A stretch of DNA of 64,000 nucleotides. Source: Dryocola clanedunensis_A. GTDB lineage: Bacteria; Pseudomonadota; Gammaproteobacteria; Enterobacterales; Enterobacteriaceae. Under the pieces are notes generated by a model. It searched no databases. It was not told the DNA's origin and saw nothing but the letters and a program-made list of their open reading frames with translations. Location of the stretch: assembly GCA_038405435.1 (NCBI GenBank), contig JBBYHZ010000001.1; one strand, given 5' to 3'. Each line of letters starts with the position of its first letter. The first letter of the stretch is position 1. The translations under genes and the position numbers were made by a program. Below, one piece after another: positions 38,548 through 49,300 of the stretch.

Positions 38548-38585
38548 TGTTGTGTCGGATGACGTTATCGCTTATCCGAACTACG
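38548..38585. repeat. REP-type palindrome between plsY and tsaD
   Basis: GTGTCGGATGACG, then CGCTTATCCGAACTACG, is an imperfect palindrome of the same style as the REP repeats at about 4.9 and 28.5 kb. It sits between convergent genes. Confidence 0.7.
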
Positions 38586-38605
38586 AAATAAATTGGTTAA
38601 TGCTC

Positions 38606-39619
38606 TTATGCTGCGGGCAGCTCTGCCAGCGGCCAGCGAGGGCGAACCGTGACGCTTAACTCACCCGCAGTACCTGCCTTCAGGCGAATCATACCGGCGT
38701 AGGCAATCATCGCGCCGTTATCGGTACAAAACTCCGGACGCGCATAAAACACTTCGCCGCGACGTTTGGTCATCAGCTCTTCCATGCGGGTACGCAATGT
38801 GCGGTTAGCACTTACTCCACCGGCCATCACCAGACGTTTAAATCCAGTTTGATCCAGAGCGCGTTTGCACTTGATCATCAGCGTATCAACCACGGCATCT
38901 TCAAACGCACGGGCGATATCGGCACGCGTCTGATCGTCCGCTTCGTTGCCGCGAATGGTATTAGCCGCAAAGGTTTTCAGGCCGGAGAAGCTGAAGTCCA
39001 GGCCCGGACGATCGGTCATTGGACGCGGAAAGACAAAACGCCCTTCGGTGCCCTGCGCCGCCATTTTCGACAGCATCGGGCCGCCCGGATAATCCAGCCC
39101 CAATAATTTGGCCGTTTTATCAAAGGCCTCACCGGCAGCATCGTCGATAGATTCGCCCAGCAGCTCGTATTGGCCAATACCGGTAACGCTAATCAGCTGG
39201 GTGTGGCCGCCGGAAACCAGCAGCGCGACAAACGGGAACGCCGGAGGATTATCTTCCAGCATCGGGGCCAGCAGATGCCCTTCCATGTGGTGCACGGGCA
39301 CCGCCGGGACATCCCAGGCAAACGCCAGAGAGCGGCCGATGGTTGCACCAACAAGCAGCGCGCCGACCAGGCCCGGGCCTGCGGTATAAGCCACGCCATC
39401 AATATCCTTAGCGCTTAATCCTGCTTCCTTCAGGGCGGCCTGAATCAACGGCACGGTTTTACGCACGTGGTCGCGGGAGGCCAGCTCCGGCACCACGCCA
39501 CCGTAGTCAGCGTGCAACTTCACCTGACTATACAATTGATTAGCTAAAAGCCCTTTCTCATCGTCATAAATGGCGATGCCGGTTTCATCACAGGATGTCT
39601 CTATACCCAGTACGCGCAT
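38606..39619 (-). CDS. tsaD: tRNA N6-threonylcarbamoyladenosine transferase subunit TsaD
   Basis: This 337-residue ASKHA-fold enzyme transfers threonylcarbamoyl to A37 of ANN-decoding tRNAs with TsaB and TsaE. Motifs include GIETSCDETG, the metal-binding HHMEGHLLAPM, SGGHTQL and GVSANRTLR. It is divergent from rpsU, the usual enterobacterial arrangement. Confidence 0.96.
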   Translation of the reverse strand: MRVLGIETSCDETGIAIYDDEKGLLANQLYSQVKLHADYGGVVPELASRDHVRKTVPLIQAALKEAGLSAKDIDGVAYTAGPGLVGALLVGATIGRSLAFAWDVPAVPVHHMEGHLLAPMLEDNPPAFPFVALLVSGGHTQLISVTGIGQYELLGESIDDAAGEAFDKTAKLLGLDYPGGPMLSKMAAQGTEGRFVFPRPMTDRPGLDFSFSGLKTFAANTIRGNEADDQTRADIARAFEDAVVDTLMIKCKRALDQTGFKRLVMAGGVSANRTLRTRMEELMTKRRGEVFYARPEFCTDNGAMIAYAGMIRLKAGTAGELSVTVRPRWPLAELPAA

Positions 39620-39708
39620 GGTTTTCTCTGCCTCTGTATCTTGCGGCGAAGTTTAAGCTTCCCGGCCTCCGTTGTAAAACTTTGCTCACCTTTCATGCTG
39701 AGGTGGTG

Positions 39709-39714
39709 TATAAT
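39709..39714 (+). promoter_or_regulatory. Candidate -10 element for rpsU-dnaG-rpoD
   Basis: A perfect TATAAT lies about 150 bp upstream of rpsU, consistent with the leader of the macromolecular-synthesis operon. A consensus -35 at the ideal distance is not evident. Confidence 0.45.
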
Positions 39715-39859
39715 CTGCCCCCCTGGAAGATTCCGGCCATAAAAGCCAGGTTTCTGGTTGTCCGGTGCTTTACAAAGCAGCAGTAGTTGCAGTAAAATTC
39801 CGCACCATTTTGAAATAGCTGACGCATCAGTCAGCGGCAAACCGAATTTACAAAGGTGA

Positions 39860-40081
<222 letters not shown>

Positions 40082-40129
40082 TTCCCTGGGGGTTAACGCC
40101 TCCGGAACAGACCAGTAGTAGTTGTAAAG

Positions 40130-40162
40130 GCCGTGCTTCCGAAAGGAATGCGCGGCTTATTT
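40130..40162 (+). terminator. Intra-operon terminator/attenuator between rpsU and dnaG
   Basis: A stem GCCGTGCTTCC / GGAATGCGCGGC with a GAAA tetraloop is followed by TTATTTTCG. This position and form match the known partial terminator that separates abundant S21 mRNA from scarce primase mRNA in enterobacteria. Confidence 0.8.
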
Positions 40163-40247
40163 TCGTTTATGAACTGACCTGCCCTTCAGGTTTCTGACGT
40201 CGCTTTCAAGGCGGCAACAGACAAACTAACGGGGTCATACGGGGCCT

Positions 40248-41993
40248 ATGGCTGGACGAATTCCACGTGTTTTCATCAATGACTTGCTGGCTCGCACCGA
40301 CATCATCGATCTGATCGATGCGCGTGTGAAGCTTAAAAAGCAGGGCAAGAACTACCATGCGTGCTGTCCGTTCCATAACGAAAAAACCCCCTCTTTCACC
40401 GTAAACGGTGAAAAACAGTTTTACCACTGCTTCGGTTGCGGGGCGCACGGCAACGTGCTGGATTTTTTAATGAACTACGACAAGCTCGAGTTTGTCGAAA
40501 GCGTTGAAGAACTGGCCGCCATGCACAACCTTGAGGTGCCGTACGAAGCGGGTAGCGGGCCAAGCCAGATTGAGCGCCATCAGCGGCAAAGTCTTTATCA
40601 GTTGATGGACGGCCTGAACGCCTTTTATCAACAATCCCTGGCGCAACACAATGCAGAACCCGCTCGTCAGTATCTGGCACAGCGTGGTTTAAGCGCCGAA
40701 GTCATCAAGCACTTTGCCATCGGTTTCGCGCCTCCCGGCTGGGATAACGCGCTGAAACGCTTTGGTGGCAATGCCGAAAACCGTCAGGCGCTGACGGATG
40801 CTGGCATGCTGGTGACCAACGACCAGGGACGCAGTTACGACCGCTTCCGCGAAAGGGTAATGTTCCCCATCCGCGACAAGCGAGGCCGGGTAATAGGTTT
40901 TGGTGGCCGCGTGCTGGGCGATGCCCTGCCAAAGTACCTGAACTCCCCGGAAACCGATATTTTCCATAAGGGTCGCCAGCTGTATGGCCTTTATGAAGCC
41001 CAGCAGAGCCAGCCTGAACCGGCACGCCTGCTGGTGGTCGAAGGTTATATGGATGTGGTTGCCCTGGCGCAGTACGGTATTTCTTACGCCGTTGCCTCAC
41101 TGGGTACCTCCACCACCGCCGACCATATCCAGCTGCTGTTCCGCGCAACGGATAACGTCGTCTGCTGTTATGACGGCGATCGCGCTGGGCGAGACGCCGC
41201 ATGGCGCGCGCTGGAAACTGCACTACCTTATATGACGGATGGCCGTCAGCTGCGCTTTATGTTCCTGCCGGACGGTGAAGACCCGGACACGCTGGTACGT
41301 AAAGAAGGAAAAGAAGCCTTTGAAGCGCGCATGGAGAAAGCCCTGCCGCTGTCGACGTTTCTTTTTAACAGCCTGATGCCGCAGGTTGATTTGACCTCAC
41401 CGGATGGCCGGGCGCGACTGAGCACCCTGGCATTACCGCTGATTAGTCAGGTACCTGGTGAAACATTGCGCATTTATCTGCGCCAGGAGCTGGGCAATAA
41501 GCTCGGCATTCTGGACGACAGCCAGCTTGAAAAGCTGATGCCGAAAGCCGCCGAAAGCGGTACGCCGCGCCCGGCGCCACAGCTAAAACGCACAACCATG
41601 CGTATACTGATAGGACTTCTGGTGCAAAACCCAGAGCTGGCGCCCACGGTTCCGCCGTTAAACGGTCTGGAGCAGGCGAAATTGCCGGGGCTGAAATTAT
41701 TCAGCAGGCTGGTCGAAACCTGTCTGGCCCAGCCCGGACTGACAACAGGGCAGCTTTTAGAGCTGTATCGCGGCACAGAAGATGCGGCGACCCTTGAAAA
41801 ACTGTCGGCGTGGGACGATATAGCAGATAAGGACATTGCAGAAAAAACCTTCACCGACGCGCTGGACCATATGTTTGATTCAGTGCTGGAGCTAAGGCTA
41901 ACGGAATTGATTGCACGTTCCCGGACCGAGGGGCTAACCCCGGCGGAGCGTGAGGAAGTCCGCGTGATCAATGAGTCACGCGCGAAAAAGTAA
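40248..41993 (+). CDS. dnaG: DNA primase
   Basis: This 581-residue primase makes RNA primers at the replication fork. The N-terminal CHC2 zinc-binding domain has ligands in CCPFH and FHCFGCGAHGNVLDF-type spacing around 40-64. The catalytic core contains the TOPRIM segment (VVEGYMDVVALAQYG, CYDGDRAG). The C-terminal helicase-interaction domain (about 435-581) binds DnaB. Confidence 0.97.
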   Translation: MAGRIPRVFINDLLARTDIIDLIDARVKLKKQGKNYHACCPFHNEKTPSFTVNGEKQFYHCFGCGAHGNVLDFLMNYDKLEFVESVEELAAMHNLEVPYEAGSGPSQIERHQRQSLYQLMDGLNAFYQQSLAQHNAEPARQYLAQRGLSAEVIKHFAIGFAPPGWDNALKRFGGNAENRQALTDAGMLVTNDQGRSYDRFRERVMFPIRDKRGRVIGFGGRVLGDALPKYLNSPETDIFHKGRQLYGLYEAQQSQPEPARLLVVEGYMDVVALAQYGISYAVASLGTSTTADHIQLLFRATDNVVCCYDGDRAGRDAAWRALETALPYMTDGRQLRFMFLPDGEDPDTLVRKEGKEAFEARMEKALPLSTFLFNSLMPQVDLTSPDGRARLSTLALPLISQVPGETLRIYLRQELGNKLGILDDSQLEKLMPKAAESGTPRPAPQLKRTTMRILIGLLVQNPELAPTVPPLNGLEQAKLPGLKLFSRLVETCLAQPGLTTGQLLELYRGTEDAATLEKLSAWDDIADKDIAEKTFTDALDHMFDSVLELRLTELIARSRTEGLTPAEREEVRVINESRAKK

Positions 41994-42039
41994 ATACTCG
42001 CGGCTTAACTGCCGAACATTGATCGGGTCAAACCCGAAC

Positions 42040-42060
42040 GCCGCAAGGATGGGCTGCGGC
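42040..42060 (+). other. Hairpin between dnaG and rpoD
   Basis: A stem GCCGCA / TGCGGC lies in the 155-bp dnaG-rpoD gap without a T-run. E. coli has an RNA-processing site in this gap; the hairpin may be its counterpart, which is inference. Confidence 0.35.
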
Positions 42061-42148
42061 AATAAAACAAATCAGCCCTCGTTACGTTATTGTTGGCGGC
42101 AACGCCTACCGACACCTCCCCAAACGACTTAAGTGTGGATACCGTCTT

Positions 42149-43987
<1,839 letters not shown>

Positions 43988-44004
43988 TCTCTTCGTTCTC
44001 CTGA

Positions 44005-44030
44005 AAGCCCTCCCTGCGAGGGCTTTTTTA
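44005..44030 (+). terminator. rpoD terminator
   Basis: A stem AAGCCCTC / GAGGGCTT with a short loop followed by TTTTTTA forms a standard intrinsic terminator right after rpoD. Confidence 0.9.
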
Positions 44031-44045
44031 TGCCTGTAAGTTGCC

Positions 44046-44552
44046 CTACCTGCCCCGTGCCATCAACGACTGTTCCAGCTCGCTGTATGACTCCACAAGC
44101 TTATCCAGCGTCGCCCGGTTCAGCCCGCTGGGATTCGGCAATATCCAGACCTCGGTATCGCCAATGGTAATCTCCTGCCTACCCCACTTTGCGCCGCGCT
44201 GGCTGAACGCCTGTTCGAACGCCTGCTTGCCCAGCACGGCCAGCGTCATAGGCTGGTAGTCCAGCATCTTGTTAATCAACTCACGCCCGCCTGCACGCAG
44301 CTCATGCAGCCCCACCTCGGTGGCCTGCACCGTTGGGCGCTCCACCAGCATGGTAATGCCGCAGCGCGTATCCAGCAGATGCTCCTCCTCTTCAGGCTTA
44401 AGCTGCCTGTCGGTAAAACCCGCGAGATGAATCACCTTCCAGAAGCGATTTCCAGGATGCGCAAAGTGAAACCCTGTGTGCGCAGAAGACTTGCCAGGAT
44501 TGATGCCGCAGAACACCACCCGCAGCCCCGGCTGTAGAATATCGCTAATCAT
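44046..44552 (-). CDS. mug: G/U(T)-mismatch-specific DNA glycosylase Mug
   Basis: This 168-residue enzyme, the same length as in E. coli, removes uracil or thymine mispaired with guanine and ethenocytosine. It has the active-site motif GINPGKSSAHTG and the DNA-intercalation loop NPSGLNRA. The start at 44552 (MISDILQPGLR) fits the family; the longer frame is unlikely. Confidence 0.94.
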   Translation of the reverse strand: MISDILQPGLRVVFCGINPGKSSAHTGFHFAHPGNRFWKVIHLAGFTDRQLKPEEEEHLLDTRCGITMLVERPTVQATEVGLHELRAGGRELINKMLDYQPMTLAVLGKQAFEQAFSQRGAKWGRQEITIGDTEVWILPNPSGLNRATLDKLVESYSELEQSLMARGR

Positions 44553-44662
44553 GCCATTTCCCGTCGTTATAGATGATGAAGTAAGTATAAGAGATTGATT
44601 AGGCATTGTTTATAAAATCAGCATACGTCACGCAATCACTGGATTGCCGACCGCAGTTCCAT

Positions 44663-44668
44663 TATAAT
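44663..44668 (+). promoter_or_regulatory. Candidate -10 of tRNA-Ile2 promoter
   Basis: A perfect TATAAT lies 10 bp before the tRNA 5' end, so transcription would start within a few bases of the mature tRNA. The -35 element is not obvious. Confidence 0.5.
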
Positions 44669-44678
44669 CCAGCGCCAC

Positions 44679-44754
44679 GGCCCCTTAGCTCAGTGGTTAG
44701 AGCAGGCGACTCATAATCGCTTGGTCGCTGGTTCAAGTCCAGCAGGGGCCACCA
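44679..44754 (+). tRNA. ileX: tRNA-Ile2 (CAT anticodon), ileX type
   Basis: This 76-nt tRNA has an encoded CCA end, acceptor stem GGCCCCT / AGGGGCC, a D-loop AGCTCAGTGGTTAGAGC and T arm GGTTCAAGTCC. The anticodon loop contains CAT, and the body matches enterobacterial ileX. The C34 would be converted to lysidine by TilS so that it reads AUA. It marks the border between the conserved block and the accessory region. Confidence 0.95.
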
Positions 44755-44760
44755 GACAAA

Positions 44761-44800
44761 AAAAGGAGTCAGATGAGAAATCATCTGACTCCTTTTTCGT
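44761..44800 (+). terminator. Terminator after tRNA-Ile2
   Basis: A long stem AAAGGAGTCAGATGA / TCATCTGACTCCTTT with a GAAA loop is followed by a T-run. It is a strong intrinsic terminator immediately after the tRNA. Confidence 0.92.
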
Positions 44801-44802
44801 TT

Positions 44803-45057
44803 CTGGGAATGGGGTGAAAAAGGCATTGCTTCCCTGCGCTCCTCTTCTCGTAGCCATCCGGGTGTAATGGGAGCTAAGACGTAAGCAGAGCCATACAGAC
44901 GATAAATTAGTTGTACCTTTGAGGGGATTTGTCGGTTCGCTACTTGCTGACTATTATCGTCTGCTGGGTGCCAGAAGCGGATATTTATTAATCAGCGTGC
45001 GTTAATCGATATGAGCGGGTTAAATACAAACTAATTTACGTATCTCACCAGCGAAAA
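44803..45057. other. Non-coding AT-rich stretch after ileX
   Basis: No convincing gene, integrase remnant, direct repeat of the tRNA 3' end or RNA gene was seen here. Base composition falls toward AT-rich, marking the start of the accessory block. Confidence 0.4.
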
Positions 45058-45411
45058 TTACTTTATGGCATGCTGCTGGCTGTAAATATAGCTTTCAATT
45101 GCCATCCATTCCGTCAATCTTTTGAGGAGTACGAGGATAGCATCAGGCAACTCGTAAGCAAAATCCTGATGATGCTCCTCCACAGTTAACAGAGAGTGGT
45201 TATCTGCATGATTAACGCCAGAATAATGCCTGGTTGCCAGCGCCATAAGCTGGTAATACTCTTTGCGCAAAACCCTCGGAATGTTATCAGACACAATGTG
45301 GCATAAACACTCGTTGTAAACGCGCTCATGCCTTTTCTGAATATCCGCATCCTTTGCCAGTATCAGAAGTGCCTTCTCCAGCTTATGTTGTACGAAAACC
45401 ATTTTTTCCAT
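45058..45411 (-). CDS. Hypothetical small helical protein beside LuxR-type regulator
   Basis: This 117-residue, probably all-helical soluble protein has no signal peptide or membrane segment and two Cys in NECLCHIV. I do not recognise a family. AGGAAG lies about 9 nt before the ATG (45411). It is 20 bp downstream of the LuxR-type gene on the same strand, so the two are likely cotranscribed and it may be an accessory factor of that regulator; this is inference. Codon use is AT-rich relative to the conserved block. Confidence 0.65.
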   Translation of the reverse strand: MEKMVFVQHKLEKALLILAKDADIQKRHERVYNECLCHIVSDNIPRVLRKEYYQLMALATRHYSGVNHADNHSLLTVEEHHQDFAYELPDAILVLLKRLTEWMAIESYIYSQQHAIK

Positions 45412-45431
45412 TTAATGACTTCCTCAGGGCG

Positions 45432-46043
45432 CTATACGCTGTGATCAAATTTCTTATAGAGTCCAGTTAGATTAGTGACCGAAAATTTTCGATAAATATT
45501 GCGTCGATGATGGCTGACGGTTTTGCCTGTCAGATCCAGATAACGCGTAATCTCTTTATTCTTTTTCCCTGAGACAATATAGGGTAGCAGTATCGCTTCC
45601 ATTCTTGTCAAATGCTGTTCTTTTTCCAGGTGATGCCAGCGAATGTTTTTAAAGATCGTCACCTGTTGATCTTCCAGTGTAAAATGCACAAGGCAGGCGC
45701 TTAATTTTCGCACAGCATTTTTACAATCTATGGTGCAATCTGCAATGGTATTAATAAGTATGTTTTCAATGGTGCTTTCGTAGCAGGCATCCCGAGTAAT
45801 TAAAATAAAGTAGCTATTTTCATAACGATTCTTAATTTCCAGCAGCGCATTAAGCACCTTGATGTCAGATTGACCATAATCCACCACCAGAGCTTTTGCA
45901 TGCGAAAAATCTTCGCGGGAAATTTTTTTAAGATCTTCTACATAAACAACTTTTCTGAAAGAAGGTTTTTCAATCATCAGGTTATCCACCAGCATCGAAA
46001 ACCCCTGTTTGAAATATCTACAGGATGTCAAAACAATAATCAT
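45432..46043 (-). CDS. LuxR-type transcriptional regulator with receiver-like N-terminus
   Basis: This protein of about 203 residues has an alpha/beta N-terminal domain resembling a degenerate receiver (IIVLTSCRYFKQGFSMLVDN, ALVVDYGQSD, YFILITRDA). The C-terminal LuxR helix-turn-helix spans about 140-200 (LTRMEAILLPYIVSGKKNKE, TVSHHRRNIYRKF). Regulators of this shape often control fimbriae or adhesins; the divergent autotransporter is the obvious candidate target. The start is uncertain: the ATG at 46043 fits the domain, while the frame extends to a TTG at 46106. Confidence 0.72.
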   Translation of the reverse strand: MIIVLTSCRYFKQGFSMLVDNLMIEKPSFRKVVYVEDLKKISREDFSHAKALVVDYGQSDIKVLNALLEIKNRYENSYFILITRDACYESTIENILINTIADCTIDCKNAVRKLSACLVHFTLEDQQVTIFKNIRWHHLEKEQHLTRMEAILLPYIVSGKKNKEITRYLDLTGKTVSHHRRNIYRKFSVTNLTGLYKKFDHSV

Positions 46044-46106
46044 CTTCCTTAACCCTATCATCGCTGTGGATACAAGCATCATCTTAGAGAATGTGTCGGT
46101 TTTCAA

Positions 46107-46380
46107 TTAGTACTTTTCCGCATAATTATAAGAATACTCCTAAGCGGGTAGAGGCGATTCGTGCTCTACATCACAAAAAAACAATATTTAAAGCAGCATT
46201 ACTCTGAAATTACATAGAGATATAACACCTGTTAGGATTTTTCTTACATACAGGAGACCATTCTGACTATTCCCGCCATATTTTTTTGTTAAGCTGAAAA
46301 TGTAATGAAGGATTAACAAGTGTGATTTTTTATTTGCATCAGCGAAATAAAAGTCGTTGCACAAATAGAGGGATATTATT
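46107..46380. promoter_or_regulatory. AT-rich divergent region before the autotransporter
   Basis: This intergenic region of about 270 bp is strongly AT-rich and separates the LuxR-type gene from the autotransporter, so it must carry both promoters. No ORF of note was found. AT-rich composition of this kind is typical of H-NS-silenced foreign DNA (inference). Confidence 0.4.
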
Positions 46381-49300
46381 ATGAACAATACATTTCGTCT
46401 GACTCAAGTAGCTGCGAGTATAAGCCTGGTAGTTGGTAGTAGTTTGATGCTATCACCCGCTTTTGCGAACAGCTGCACCACCTATTCCGCCGGAACCTGC
46501 GGACTCACAGAATTTGATATGACCTCCCCGCTGGTACCAAAACCACGGGCATGGTATTTAACCGAGCCATCCCAGGACGCGGCAATAAACAGCACAGCAA
46601 AAGCGCAAAACATCTACTTTGCCAGCGGCACCGCTTCGCGTAACGCTAATGATGTGCAACAGCTGCTGGTGGATGGTGCGAAACTGAGCGGCTATTACAT
46701 TAACGCCAGTAAAAACGGTTCGGCCAATATTTCGCTGGCAAACAATGCGGAAGTGGACTGGATCGAAGCGGGGGGAGCCACAACAAATACCCGTATCAGT
46801 GTTGATCATTCAACCCTTAATGGCGCCAACGGAACGGTGGATTACGATCAAAAGACCACCCTTCCCTCTTCAAAAAAATATGCCAACGGGTACGCTATTT
46901 ATCTCTCTCCTACCGACACAGGTAATACCGAGATTGATATAAAAAATGGCAGCGCAATTAACGGCAGAATTATGGCCGGTGGCGCGGGTACGCATGATAT
47001 TAGCGTGCAGGATAGCCAGATTCAGGCAGGCAGTATTTTGCTTACCTACACCAGTAATAACAACAGTATCAACCTGGAAAACAGTAGCGTCGATACTCGA
47101 GGCGCCCTCGCAGCAACGGCTAATGCGCTTGAAATCAGTGGATTCCCAGCACCGGATAAAACCCAGGCTATCAACGTTGATAACAGCCAGCTAACGGGTT
47201 CGGTGGCTATCGCCAGTTCGGGCAGCACCAACAGCATTTCCCTTCACAACTCGAGCGTTAACAAAACTACCGAGGCCGACGGCAATGCCCTCAGCATGAA
47301 GAACGGTAAAATGACCCAGCTGACTGTAGATAACAGCCAGGTTAGCGGGCATGCGTCGCTTTCGGGCTCCGCCAGCATTACAGCTACCCTCAACGACGCG
47401 CAGCTCAACGGCGACCTGATCGCCAACAAGGCCGCGGAGATTGCGCTGAATATTACCCGCTCGGTGATGGAAGGTAACATTGATGCCTATACCGGCAGCG
47501 GTACAGTCGCCCTTCATCTGACCGACAGCCAGCTTCACGGAGACGTTAACCTCAACGGCGATAAGATCACGGCTTCAGACGTCTGGCTGGATAACACCGA
47601 GGTAACGGGCCACCTGTACGGCAGCGGCGAGGCAAGTACGCTTCACCTGAATACCCCAACCTTTGGCGGTTCCCAGTTCAGCAACTTTAGCGCCCTGGCA
47701 ATCACCGGCGACACAGTGCTGAGCGACGGATTCACCGACGCTAACGTCGGGCAGGCATTGTCCGTTAAAGGCAATACGGTGACTGCGCCGGTTCAGCTCA
47801 GCAGTGGGAAATTAACCTTCAGTGAGACCAAACTGATTGCCGATACGCTGGCACTGAGCAGTGGCGCATCGCTGGCGTTAACCGATCATAGCCAGCTGCA
47901 GACCCGTTCCAGCGAGCTGTTCAACGCCGCGGCATCGTCCACCCTGCCGGAGGGGTATAACGACACCGGCTCTCGAATCGACTTTAAAGAAAGTACCCTG
48001 ATCCTGACCGACGACGCCTACGAGCTGGAGTATGTAAAAGCCGTAAATAATCTGCTCGGCACAGACAATGGCAACACACTGGTGATGCTTGGCACGTTGC
48101 AAAATGCCGAAAGTGCGGCAGGTACCGCAACCGTAACGGATGCCGCCACCACCGGCGCGGTACTGGCTAACACCCAGGTCACAGCCAACAGAAACCAGCT
48201 TATTGTGGGCAGCGCGGAAGATGGAATTTCTGCTGACGCTATCTCTGTGCGCAAAGGATTTGGCGCCTCTCAGCTACGGTTAGAGGGTGAAGGTAAGCCG
48301 TCGGTGAGCCTGATCGGGGGTGAAACGCTGACTCTGACCGGAGCCGCTGGCACGCTTATTGACGTTGCCGGATCGTCTGATACGCCGGTTGCCGTGGCAA
48401 TCGAGAACGGTACGCTGAATCTGGGCATTGCTTCGATGCCTGACGTGACCGGTCACCTTACCGGTACGCTGACCGTCGCCCCGCAAGGGACAGTGAACAT
48501 TGTTGCGGGTGAACACACCATCAGTTCCGGTAGCACTGCCGCAGGCATCGTCAGCAGCGGGCAGATGTCGGTACAACAGGGAGCCACGCTGCATACCGAC
48601 ATGACGTTACAAGATCAGGCGCAGCTGACCGTTAATGGCACGCTGCTGGCAGGCCAGCTCGCAGCCGGTGAAGCGGCGCAGATTGTCGTCGGCGATTCCA
48701 CTTCGGCGGGAACGCTGCTGGCTGAACGTCTGGATCTGCAGGGTGCCCGTCTGTTTATCGACCCGGCCTGGACGGAGGGTGGCACGCTCGCCGACGCCTC
48801 TCGAGTGGCGAGCGGGGGGGCGGAGATCAATGGCCGCATCACCGTGGGCCAAAACGCCCTGCTGGCACTGGGTGACAACAATACGGCCAGCGCCGAAGCC
48901 CGATTCGCCGATAGCGGTTTAAGCTGGGGTGAGAACGGTATTACGGCAGCCGTCGCCATCCAGGCACCACAATACCTTAGTGCTATGCAGGGCGGGCTGC
49001 GCGTCGATGGTTCCCTGACGGGCAGCGCGGGCAACTACGACGCGACCTATAATAACGTCGATTTTGCCGACCACTCCCTGCTGATGGTAAGCAGCAAGGA
49101 TATGCGCGACGGACAGGCGGCGCTCAATGCGACCGAGGGTACGCTAAATGTGGCGAACCAGGCTGTACTGTACGTGGCGGACGCCAAAGCGAACCAGAAC
49201 TACACCCTCGCGAAAGGCTTTAGTGACGTGACCATCGCGGGCAACGGCTGGAATCAAGAGAACCTGCAACTGAACAAATTACTGACTGCCACAACTCAGG

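Noticed and set aside
44679..45057. Genomic-island attachment site at the ileX 3' end
   Set aside because: No integrase gene and no direct repeat of the tRNA end were found in the window, so an att site cannot be supported.
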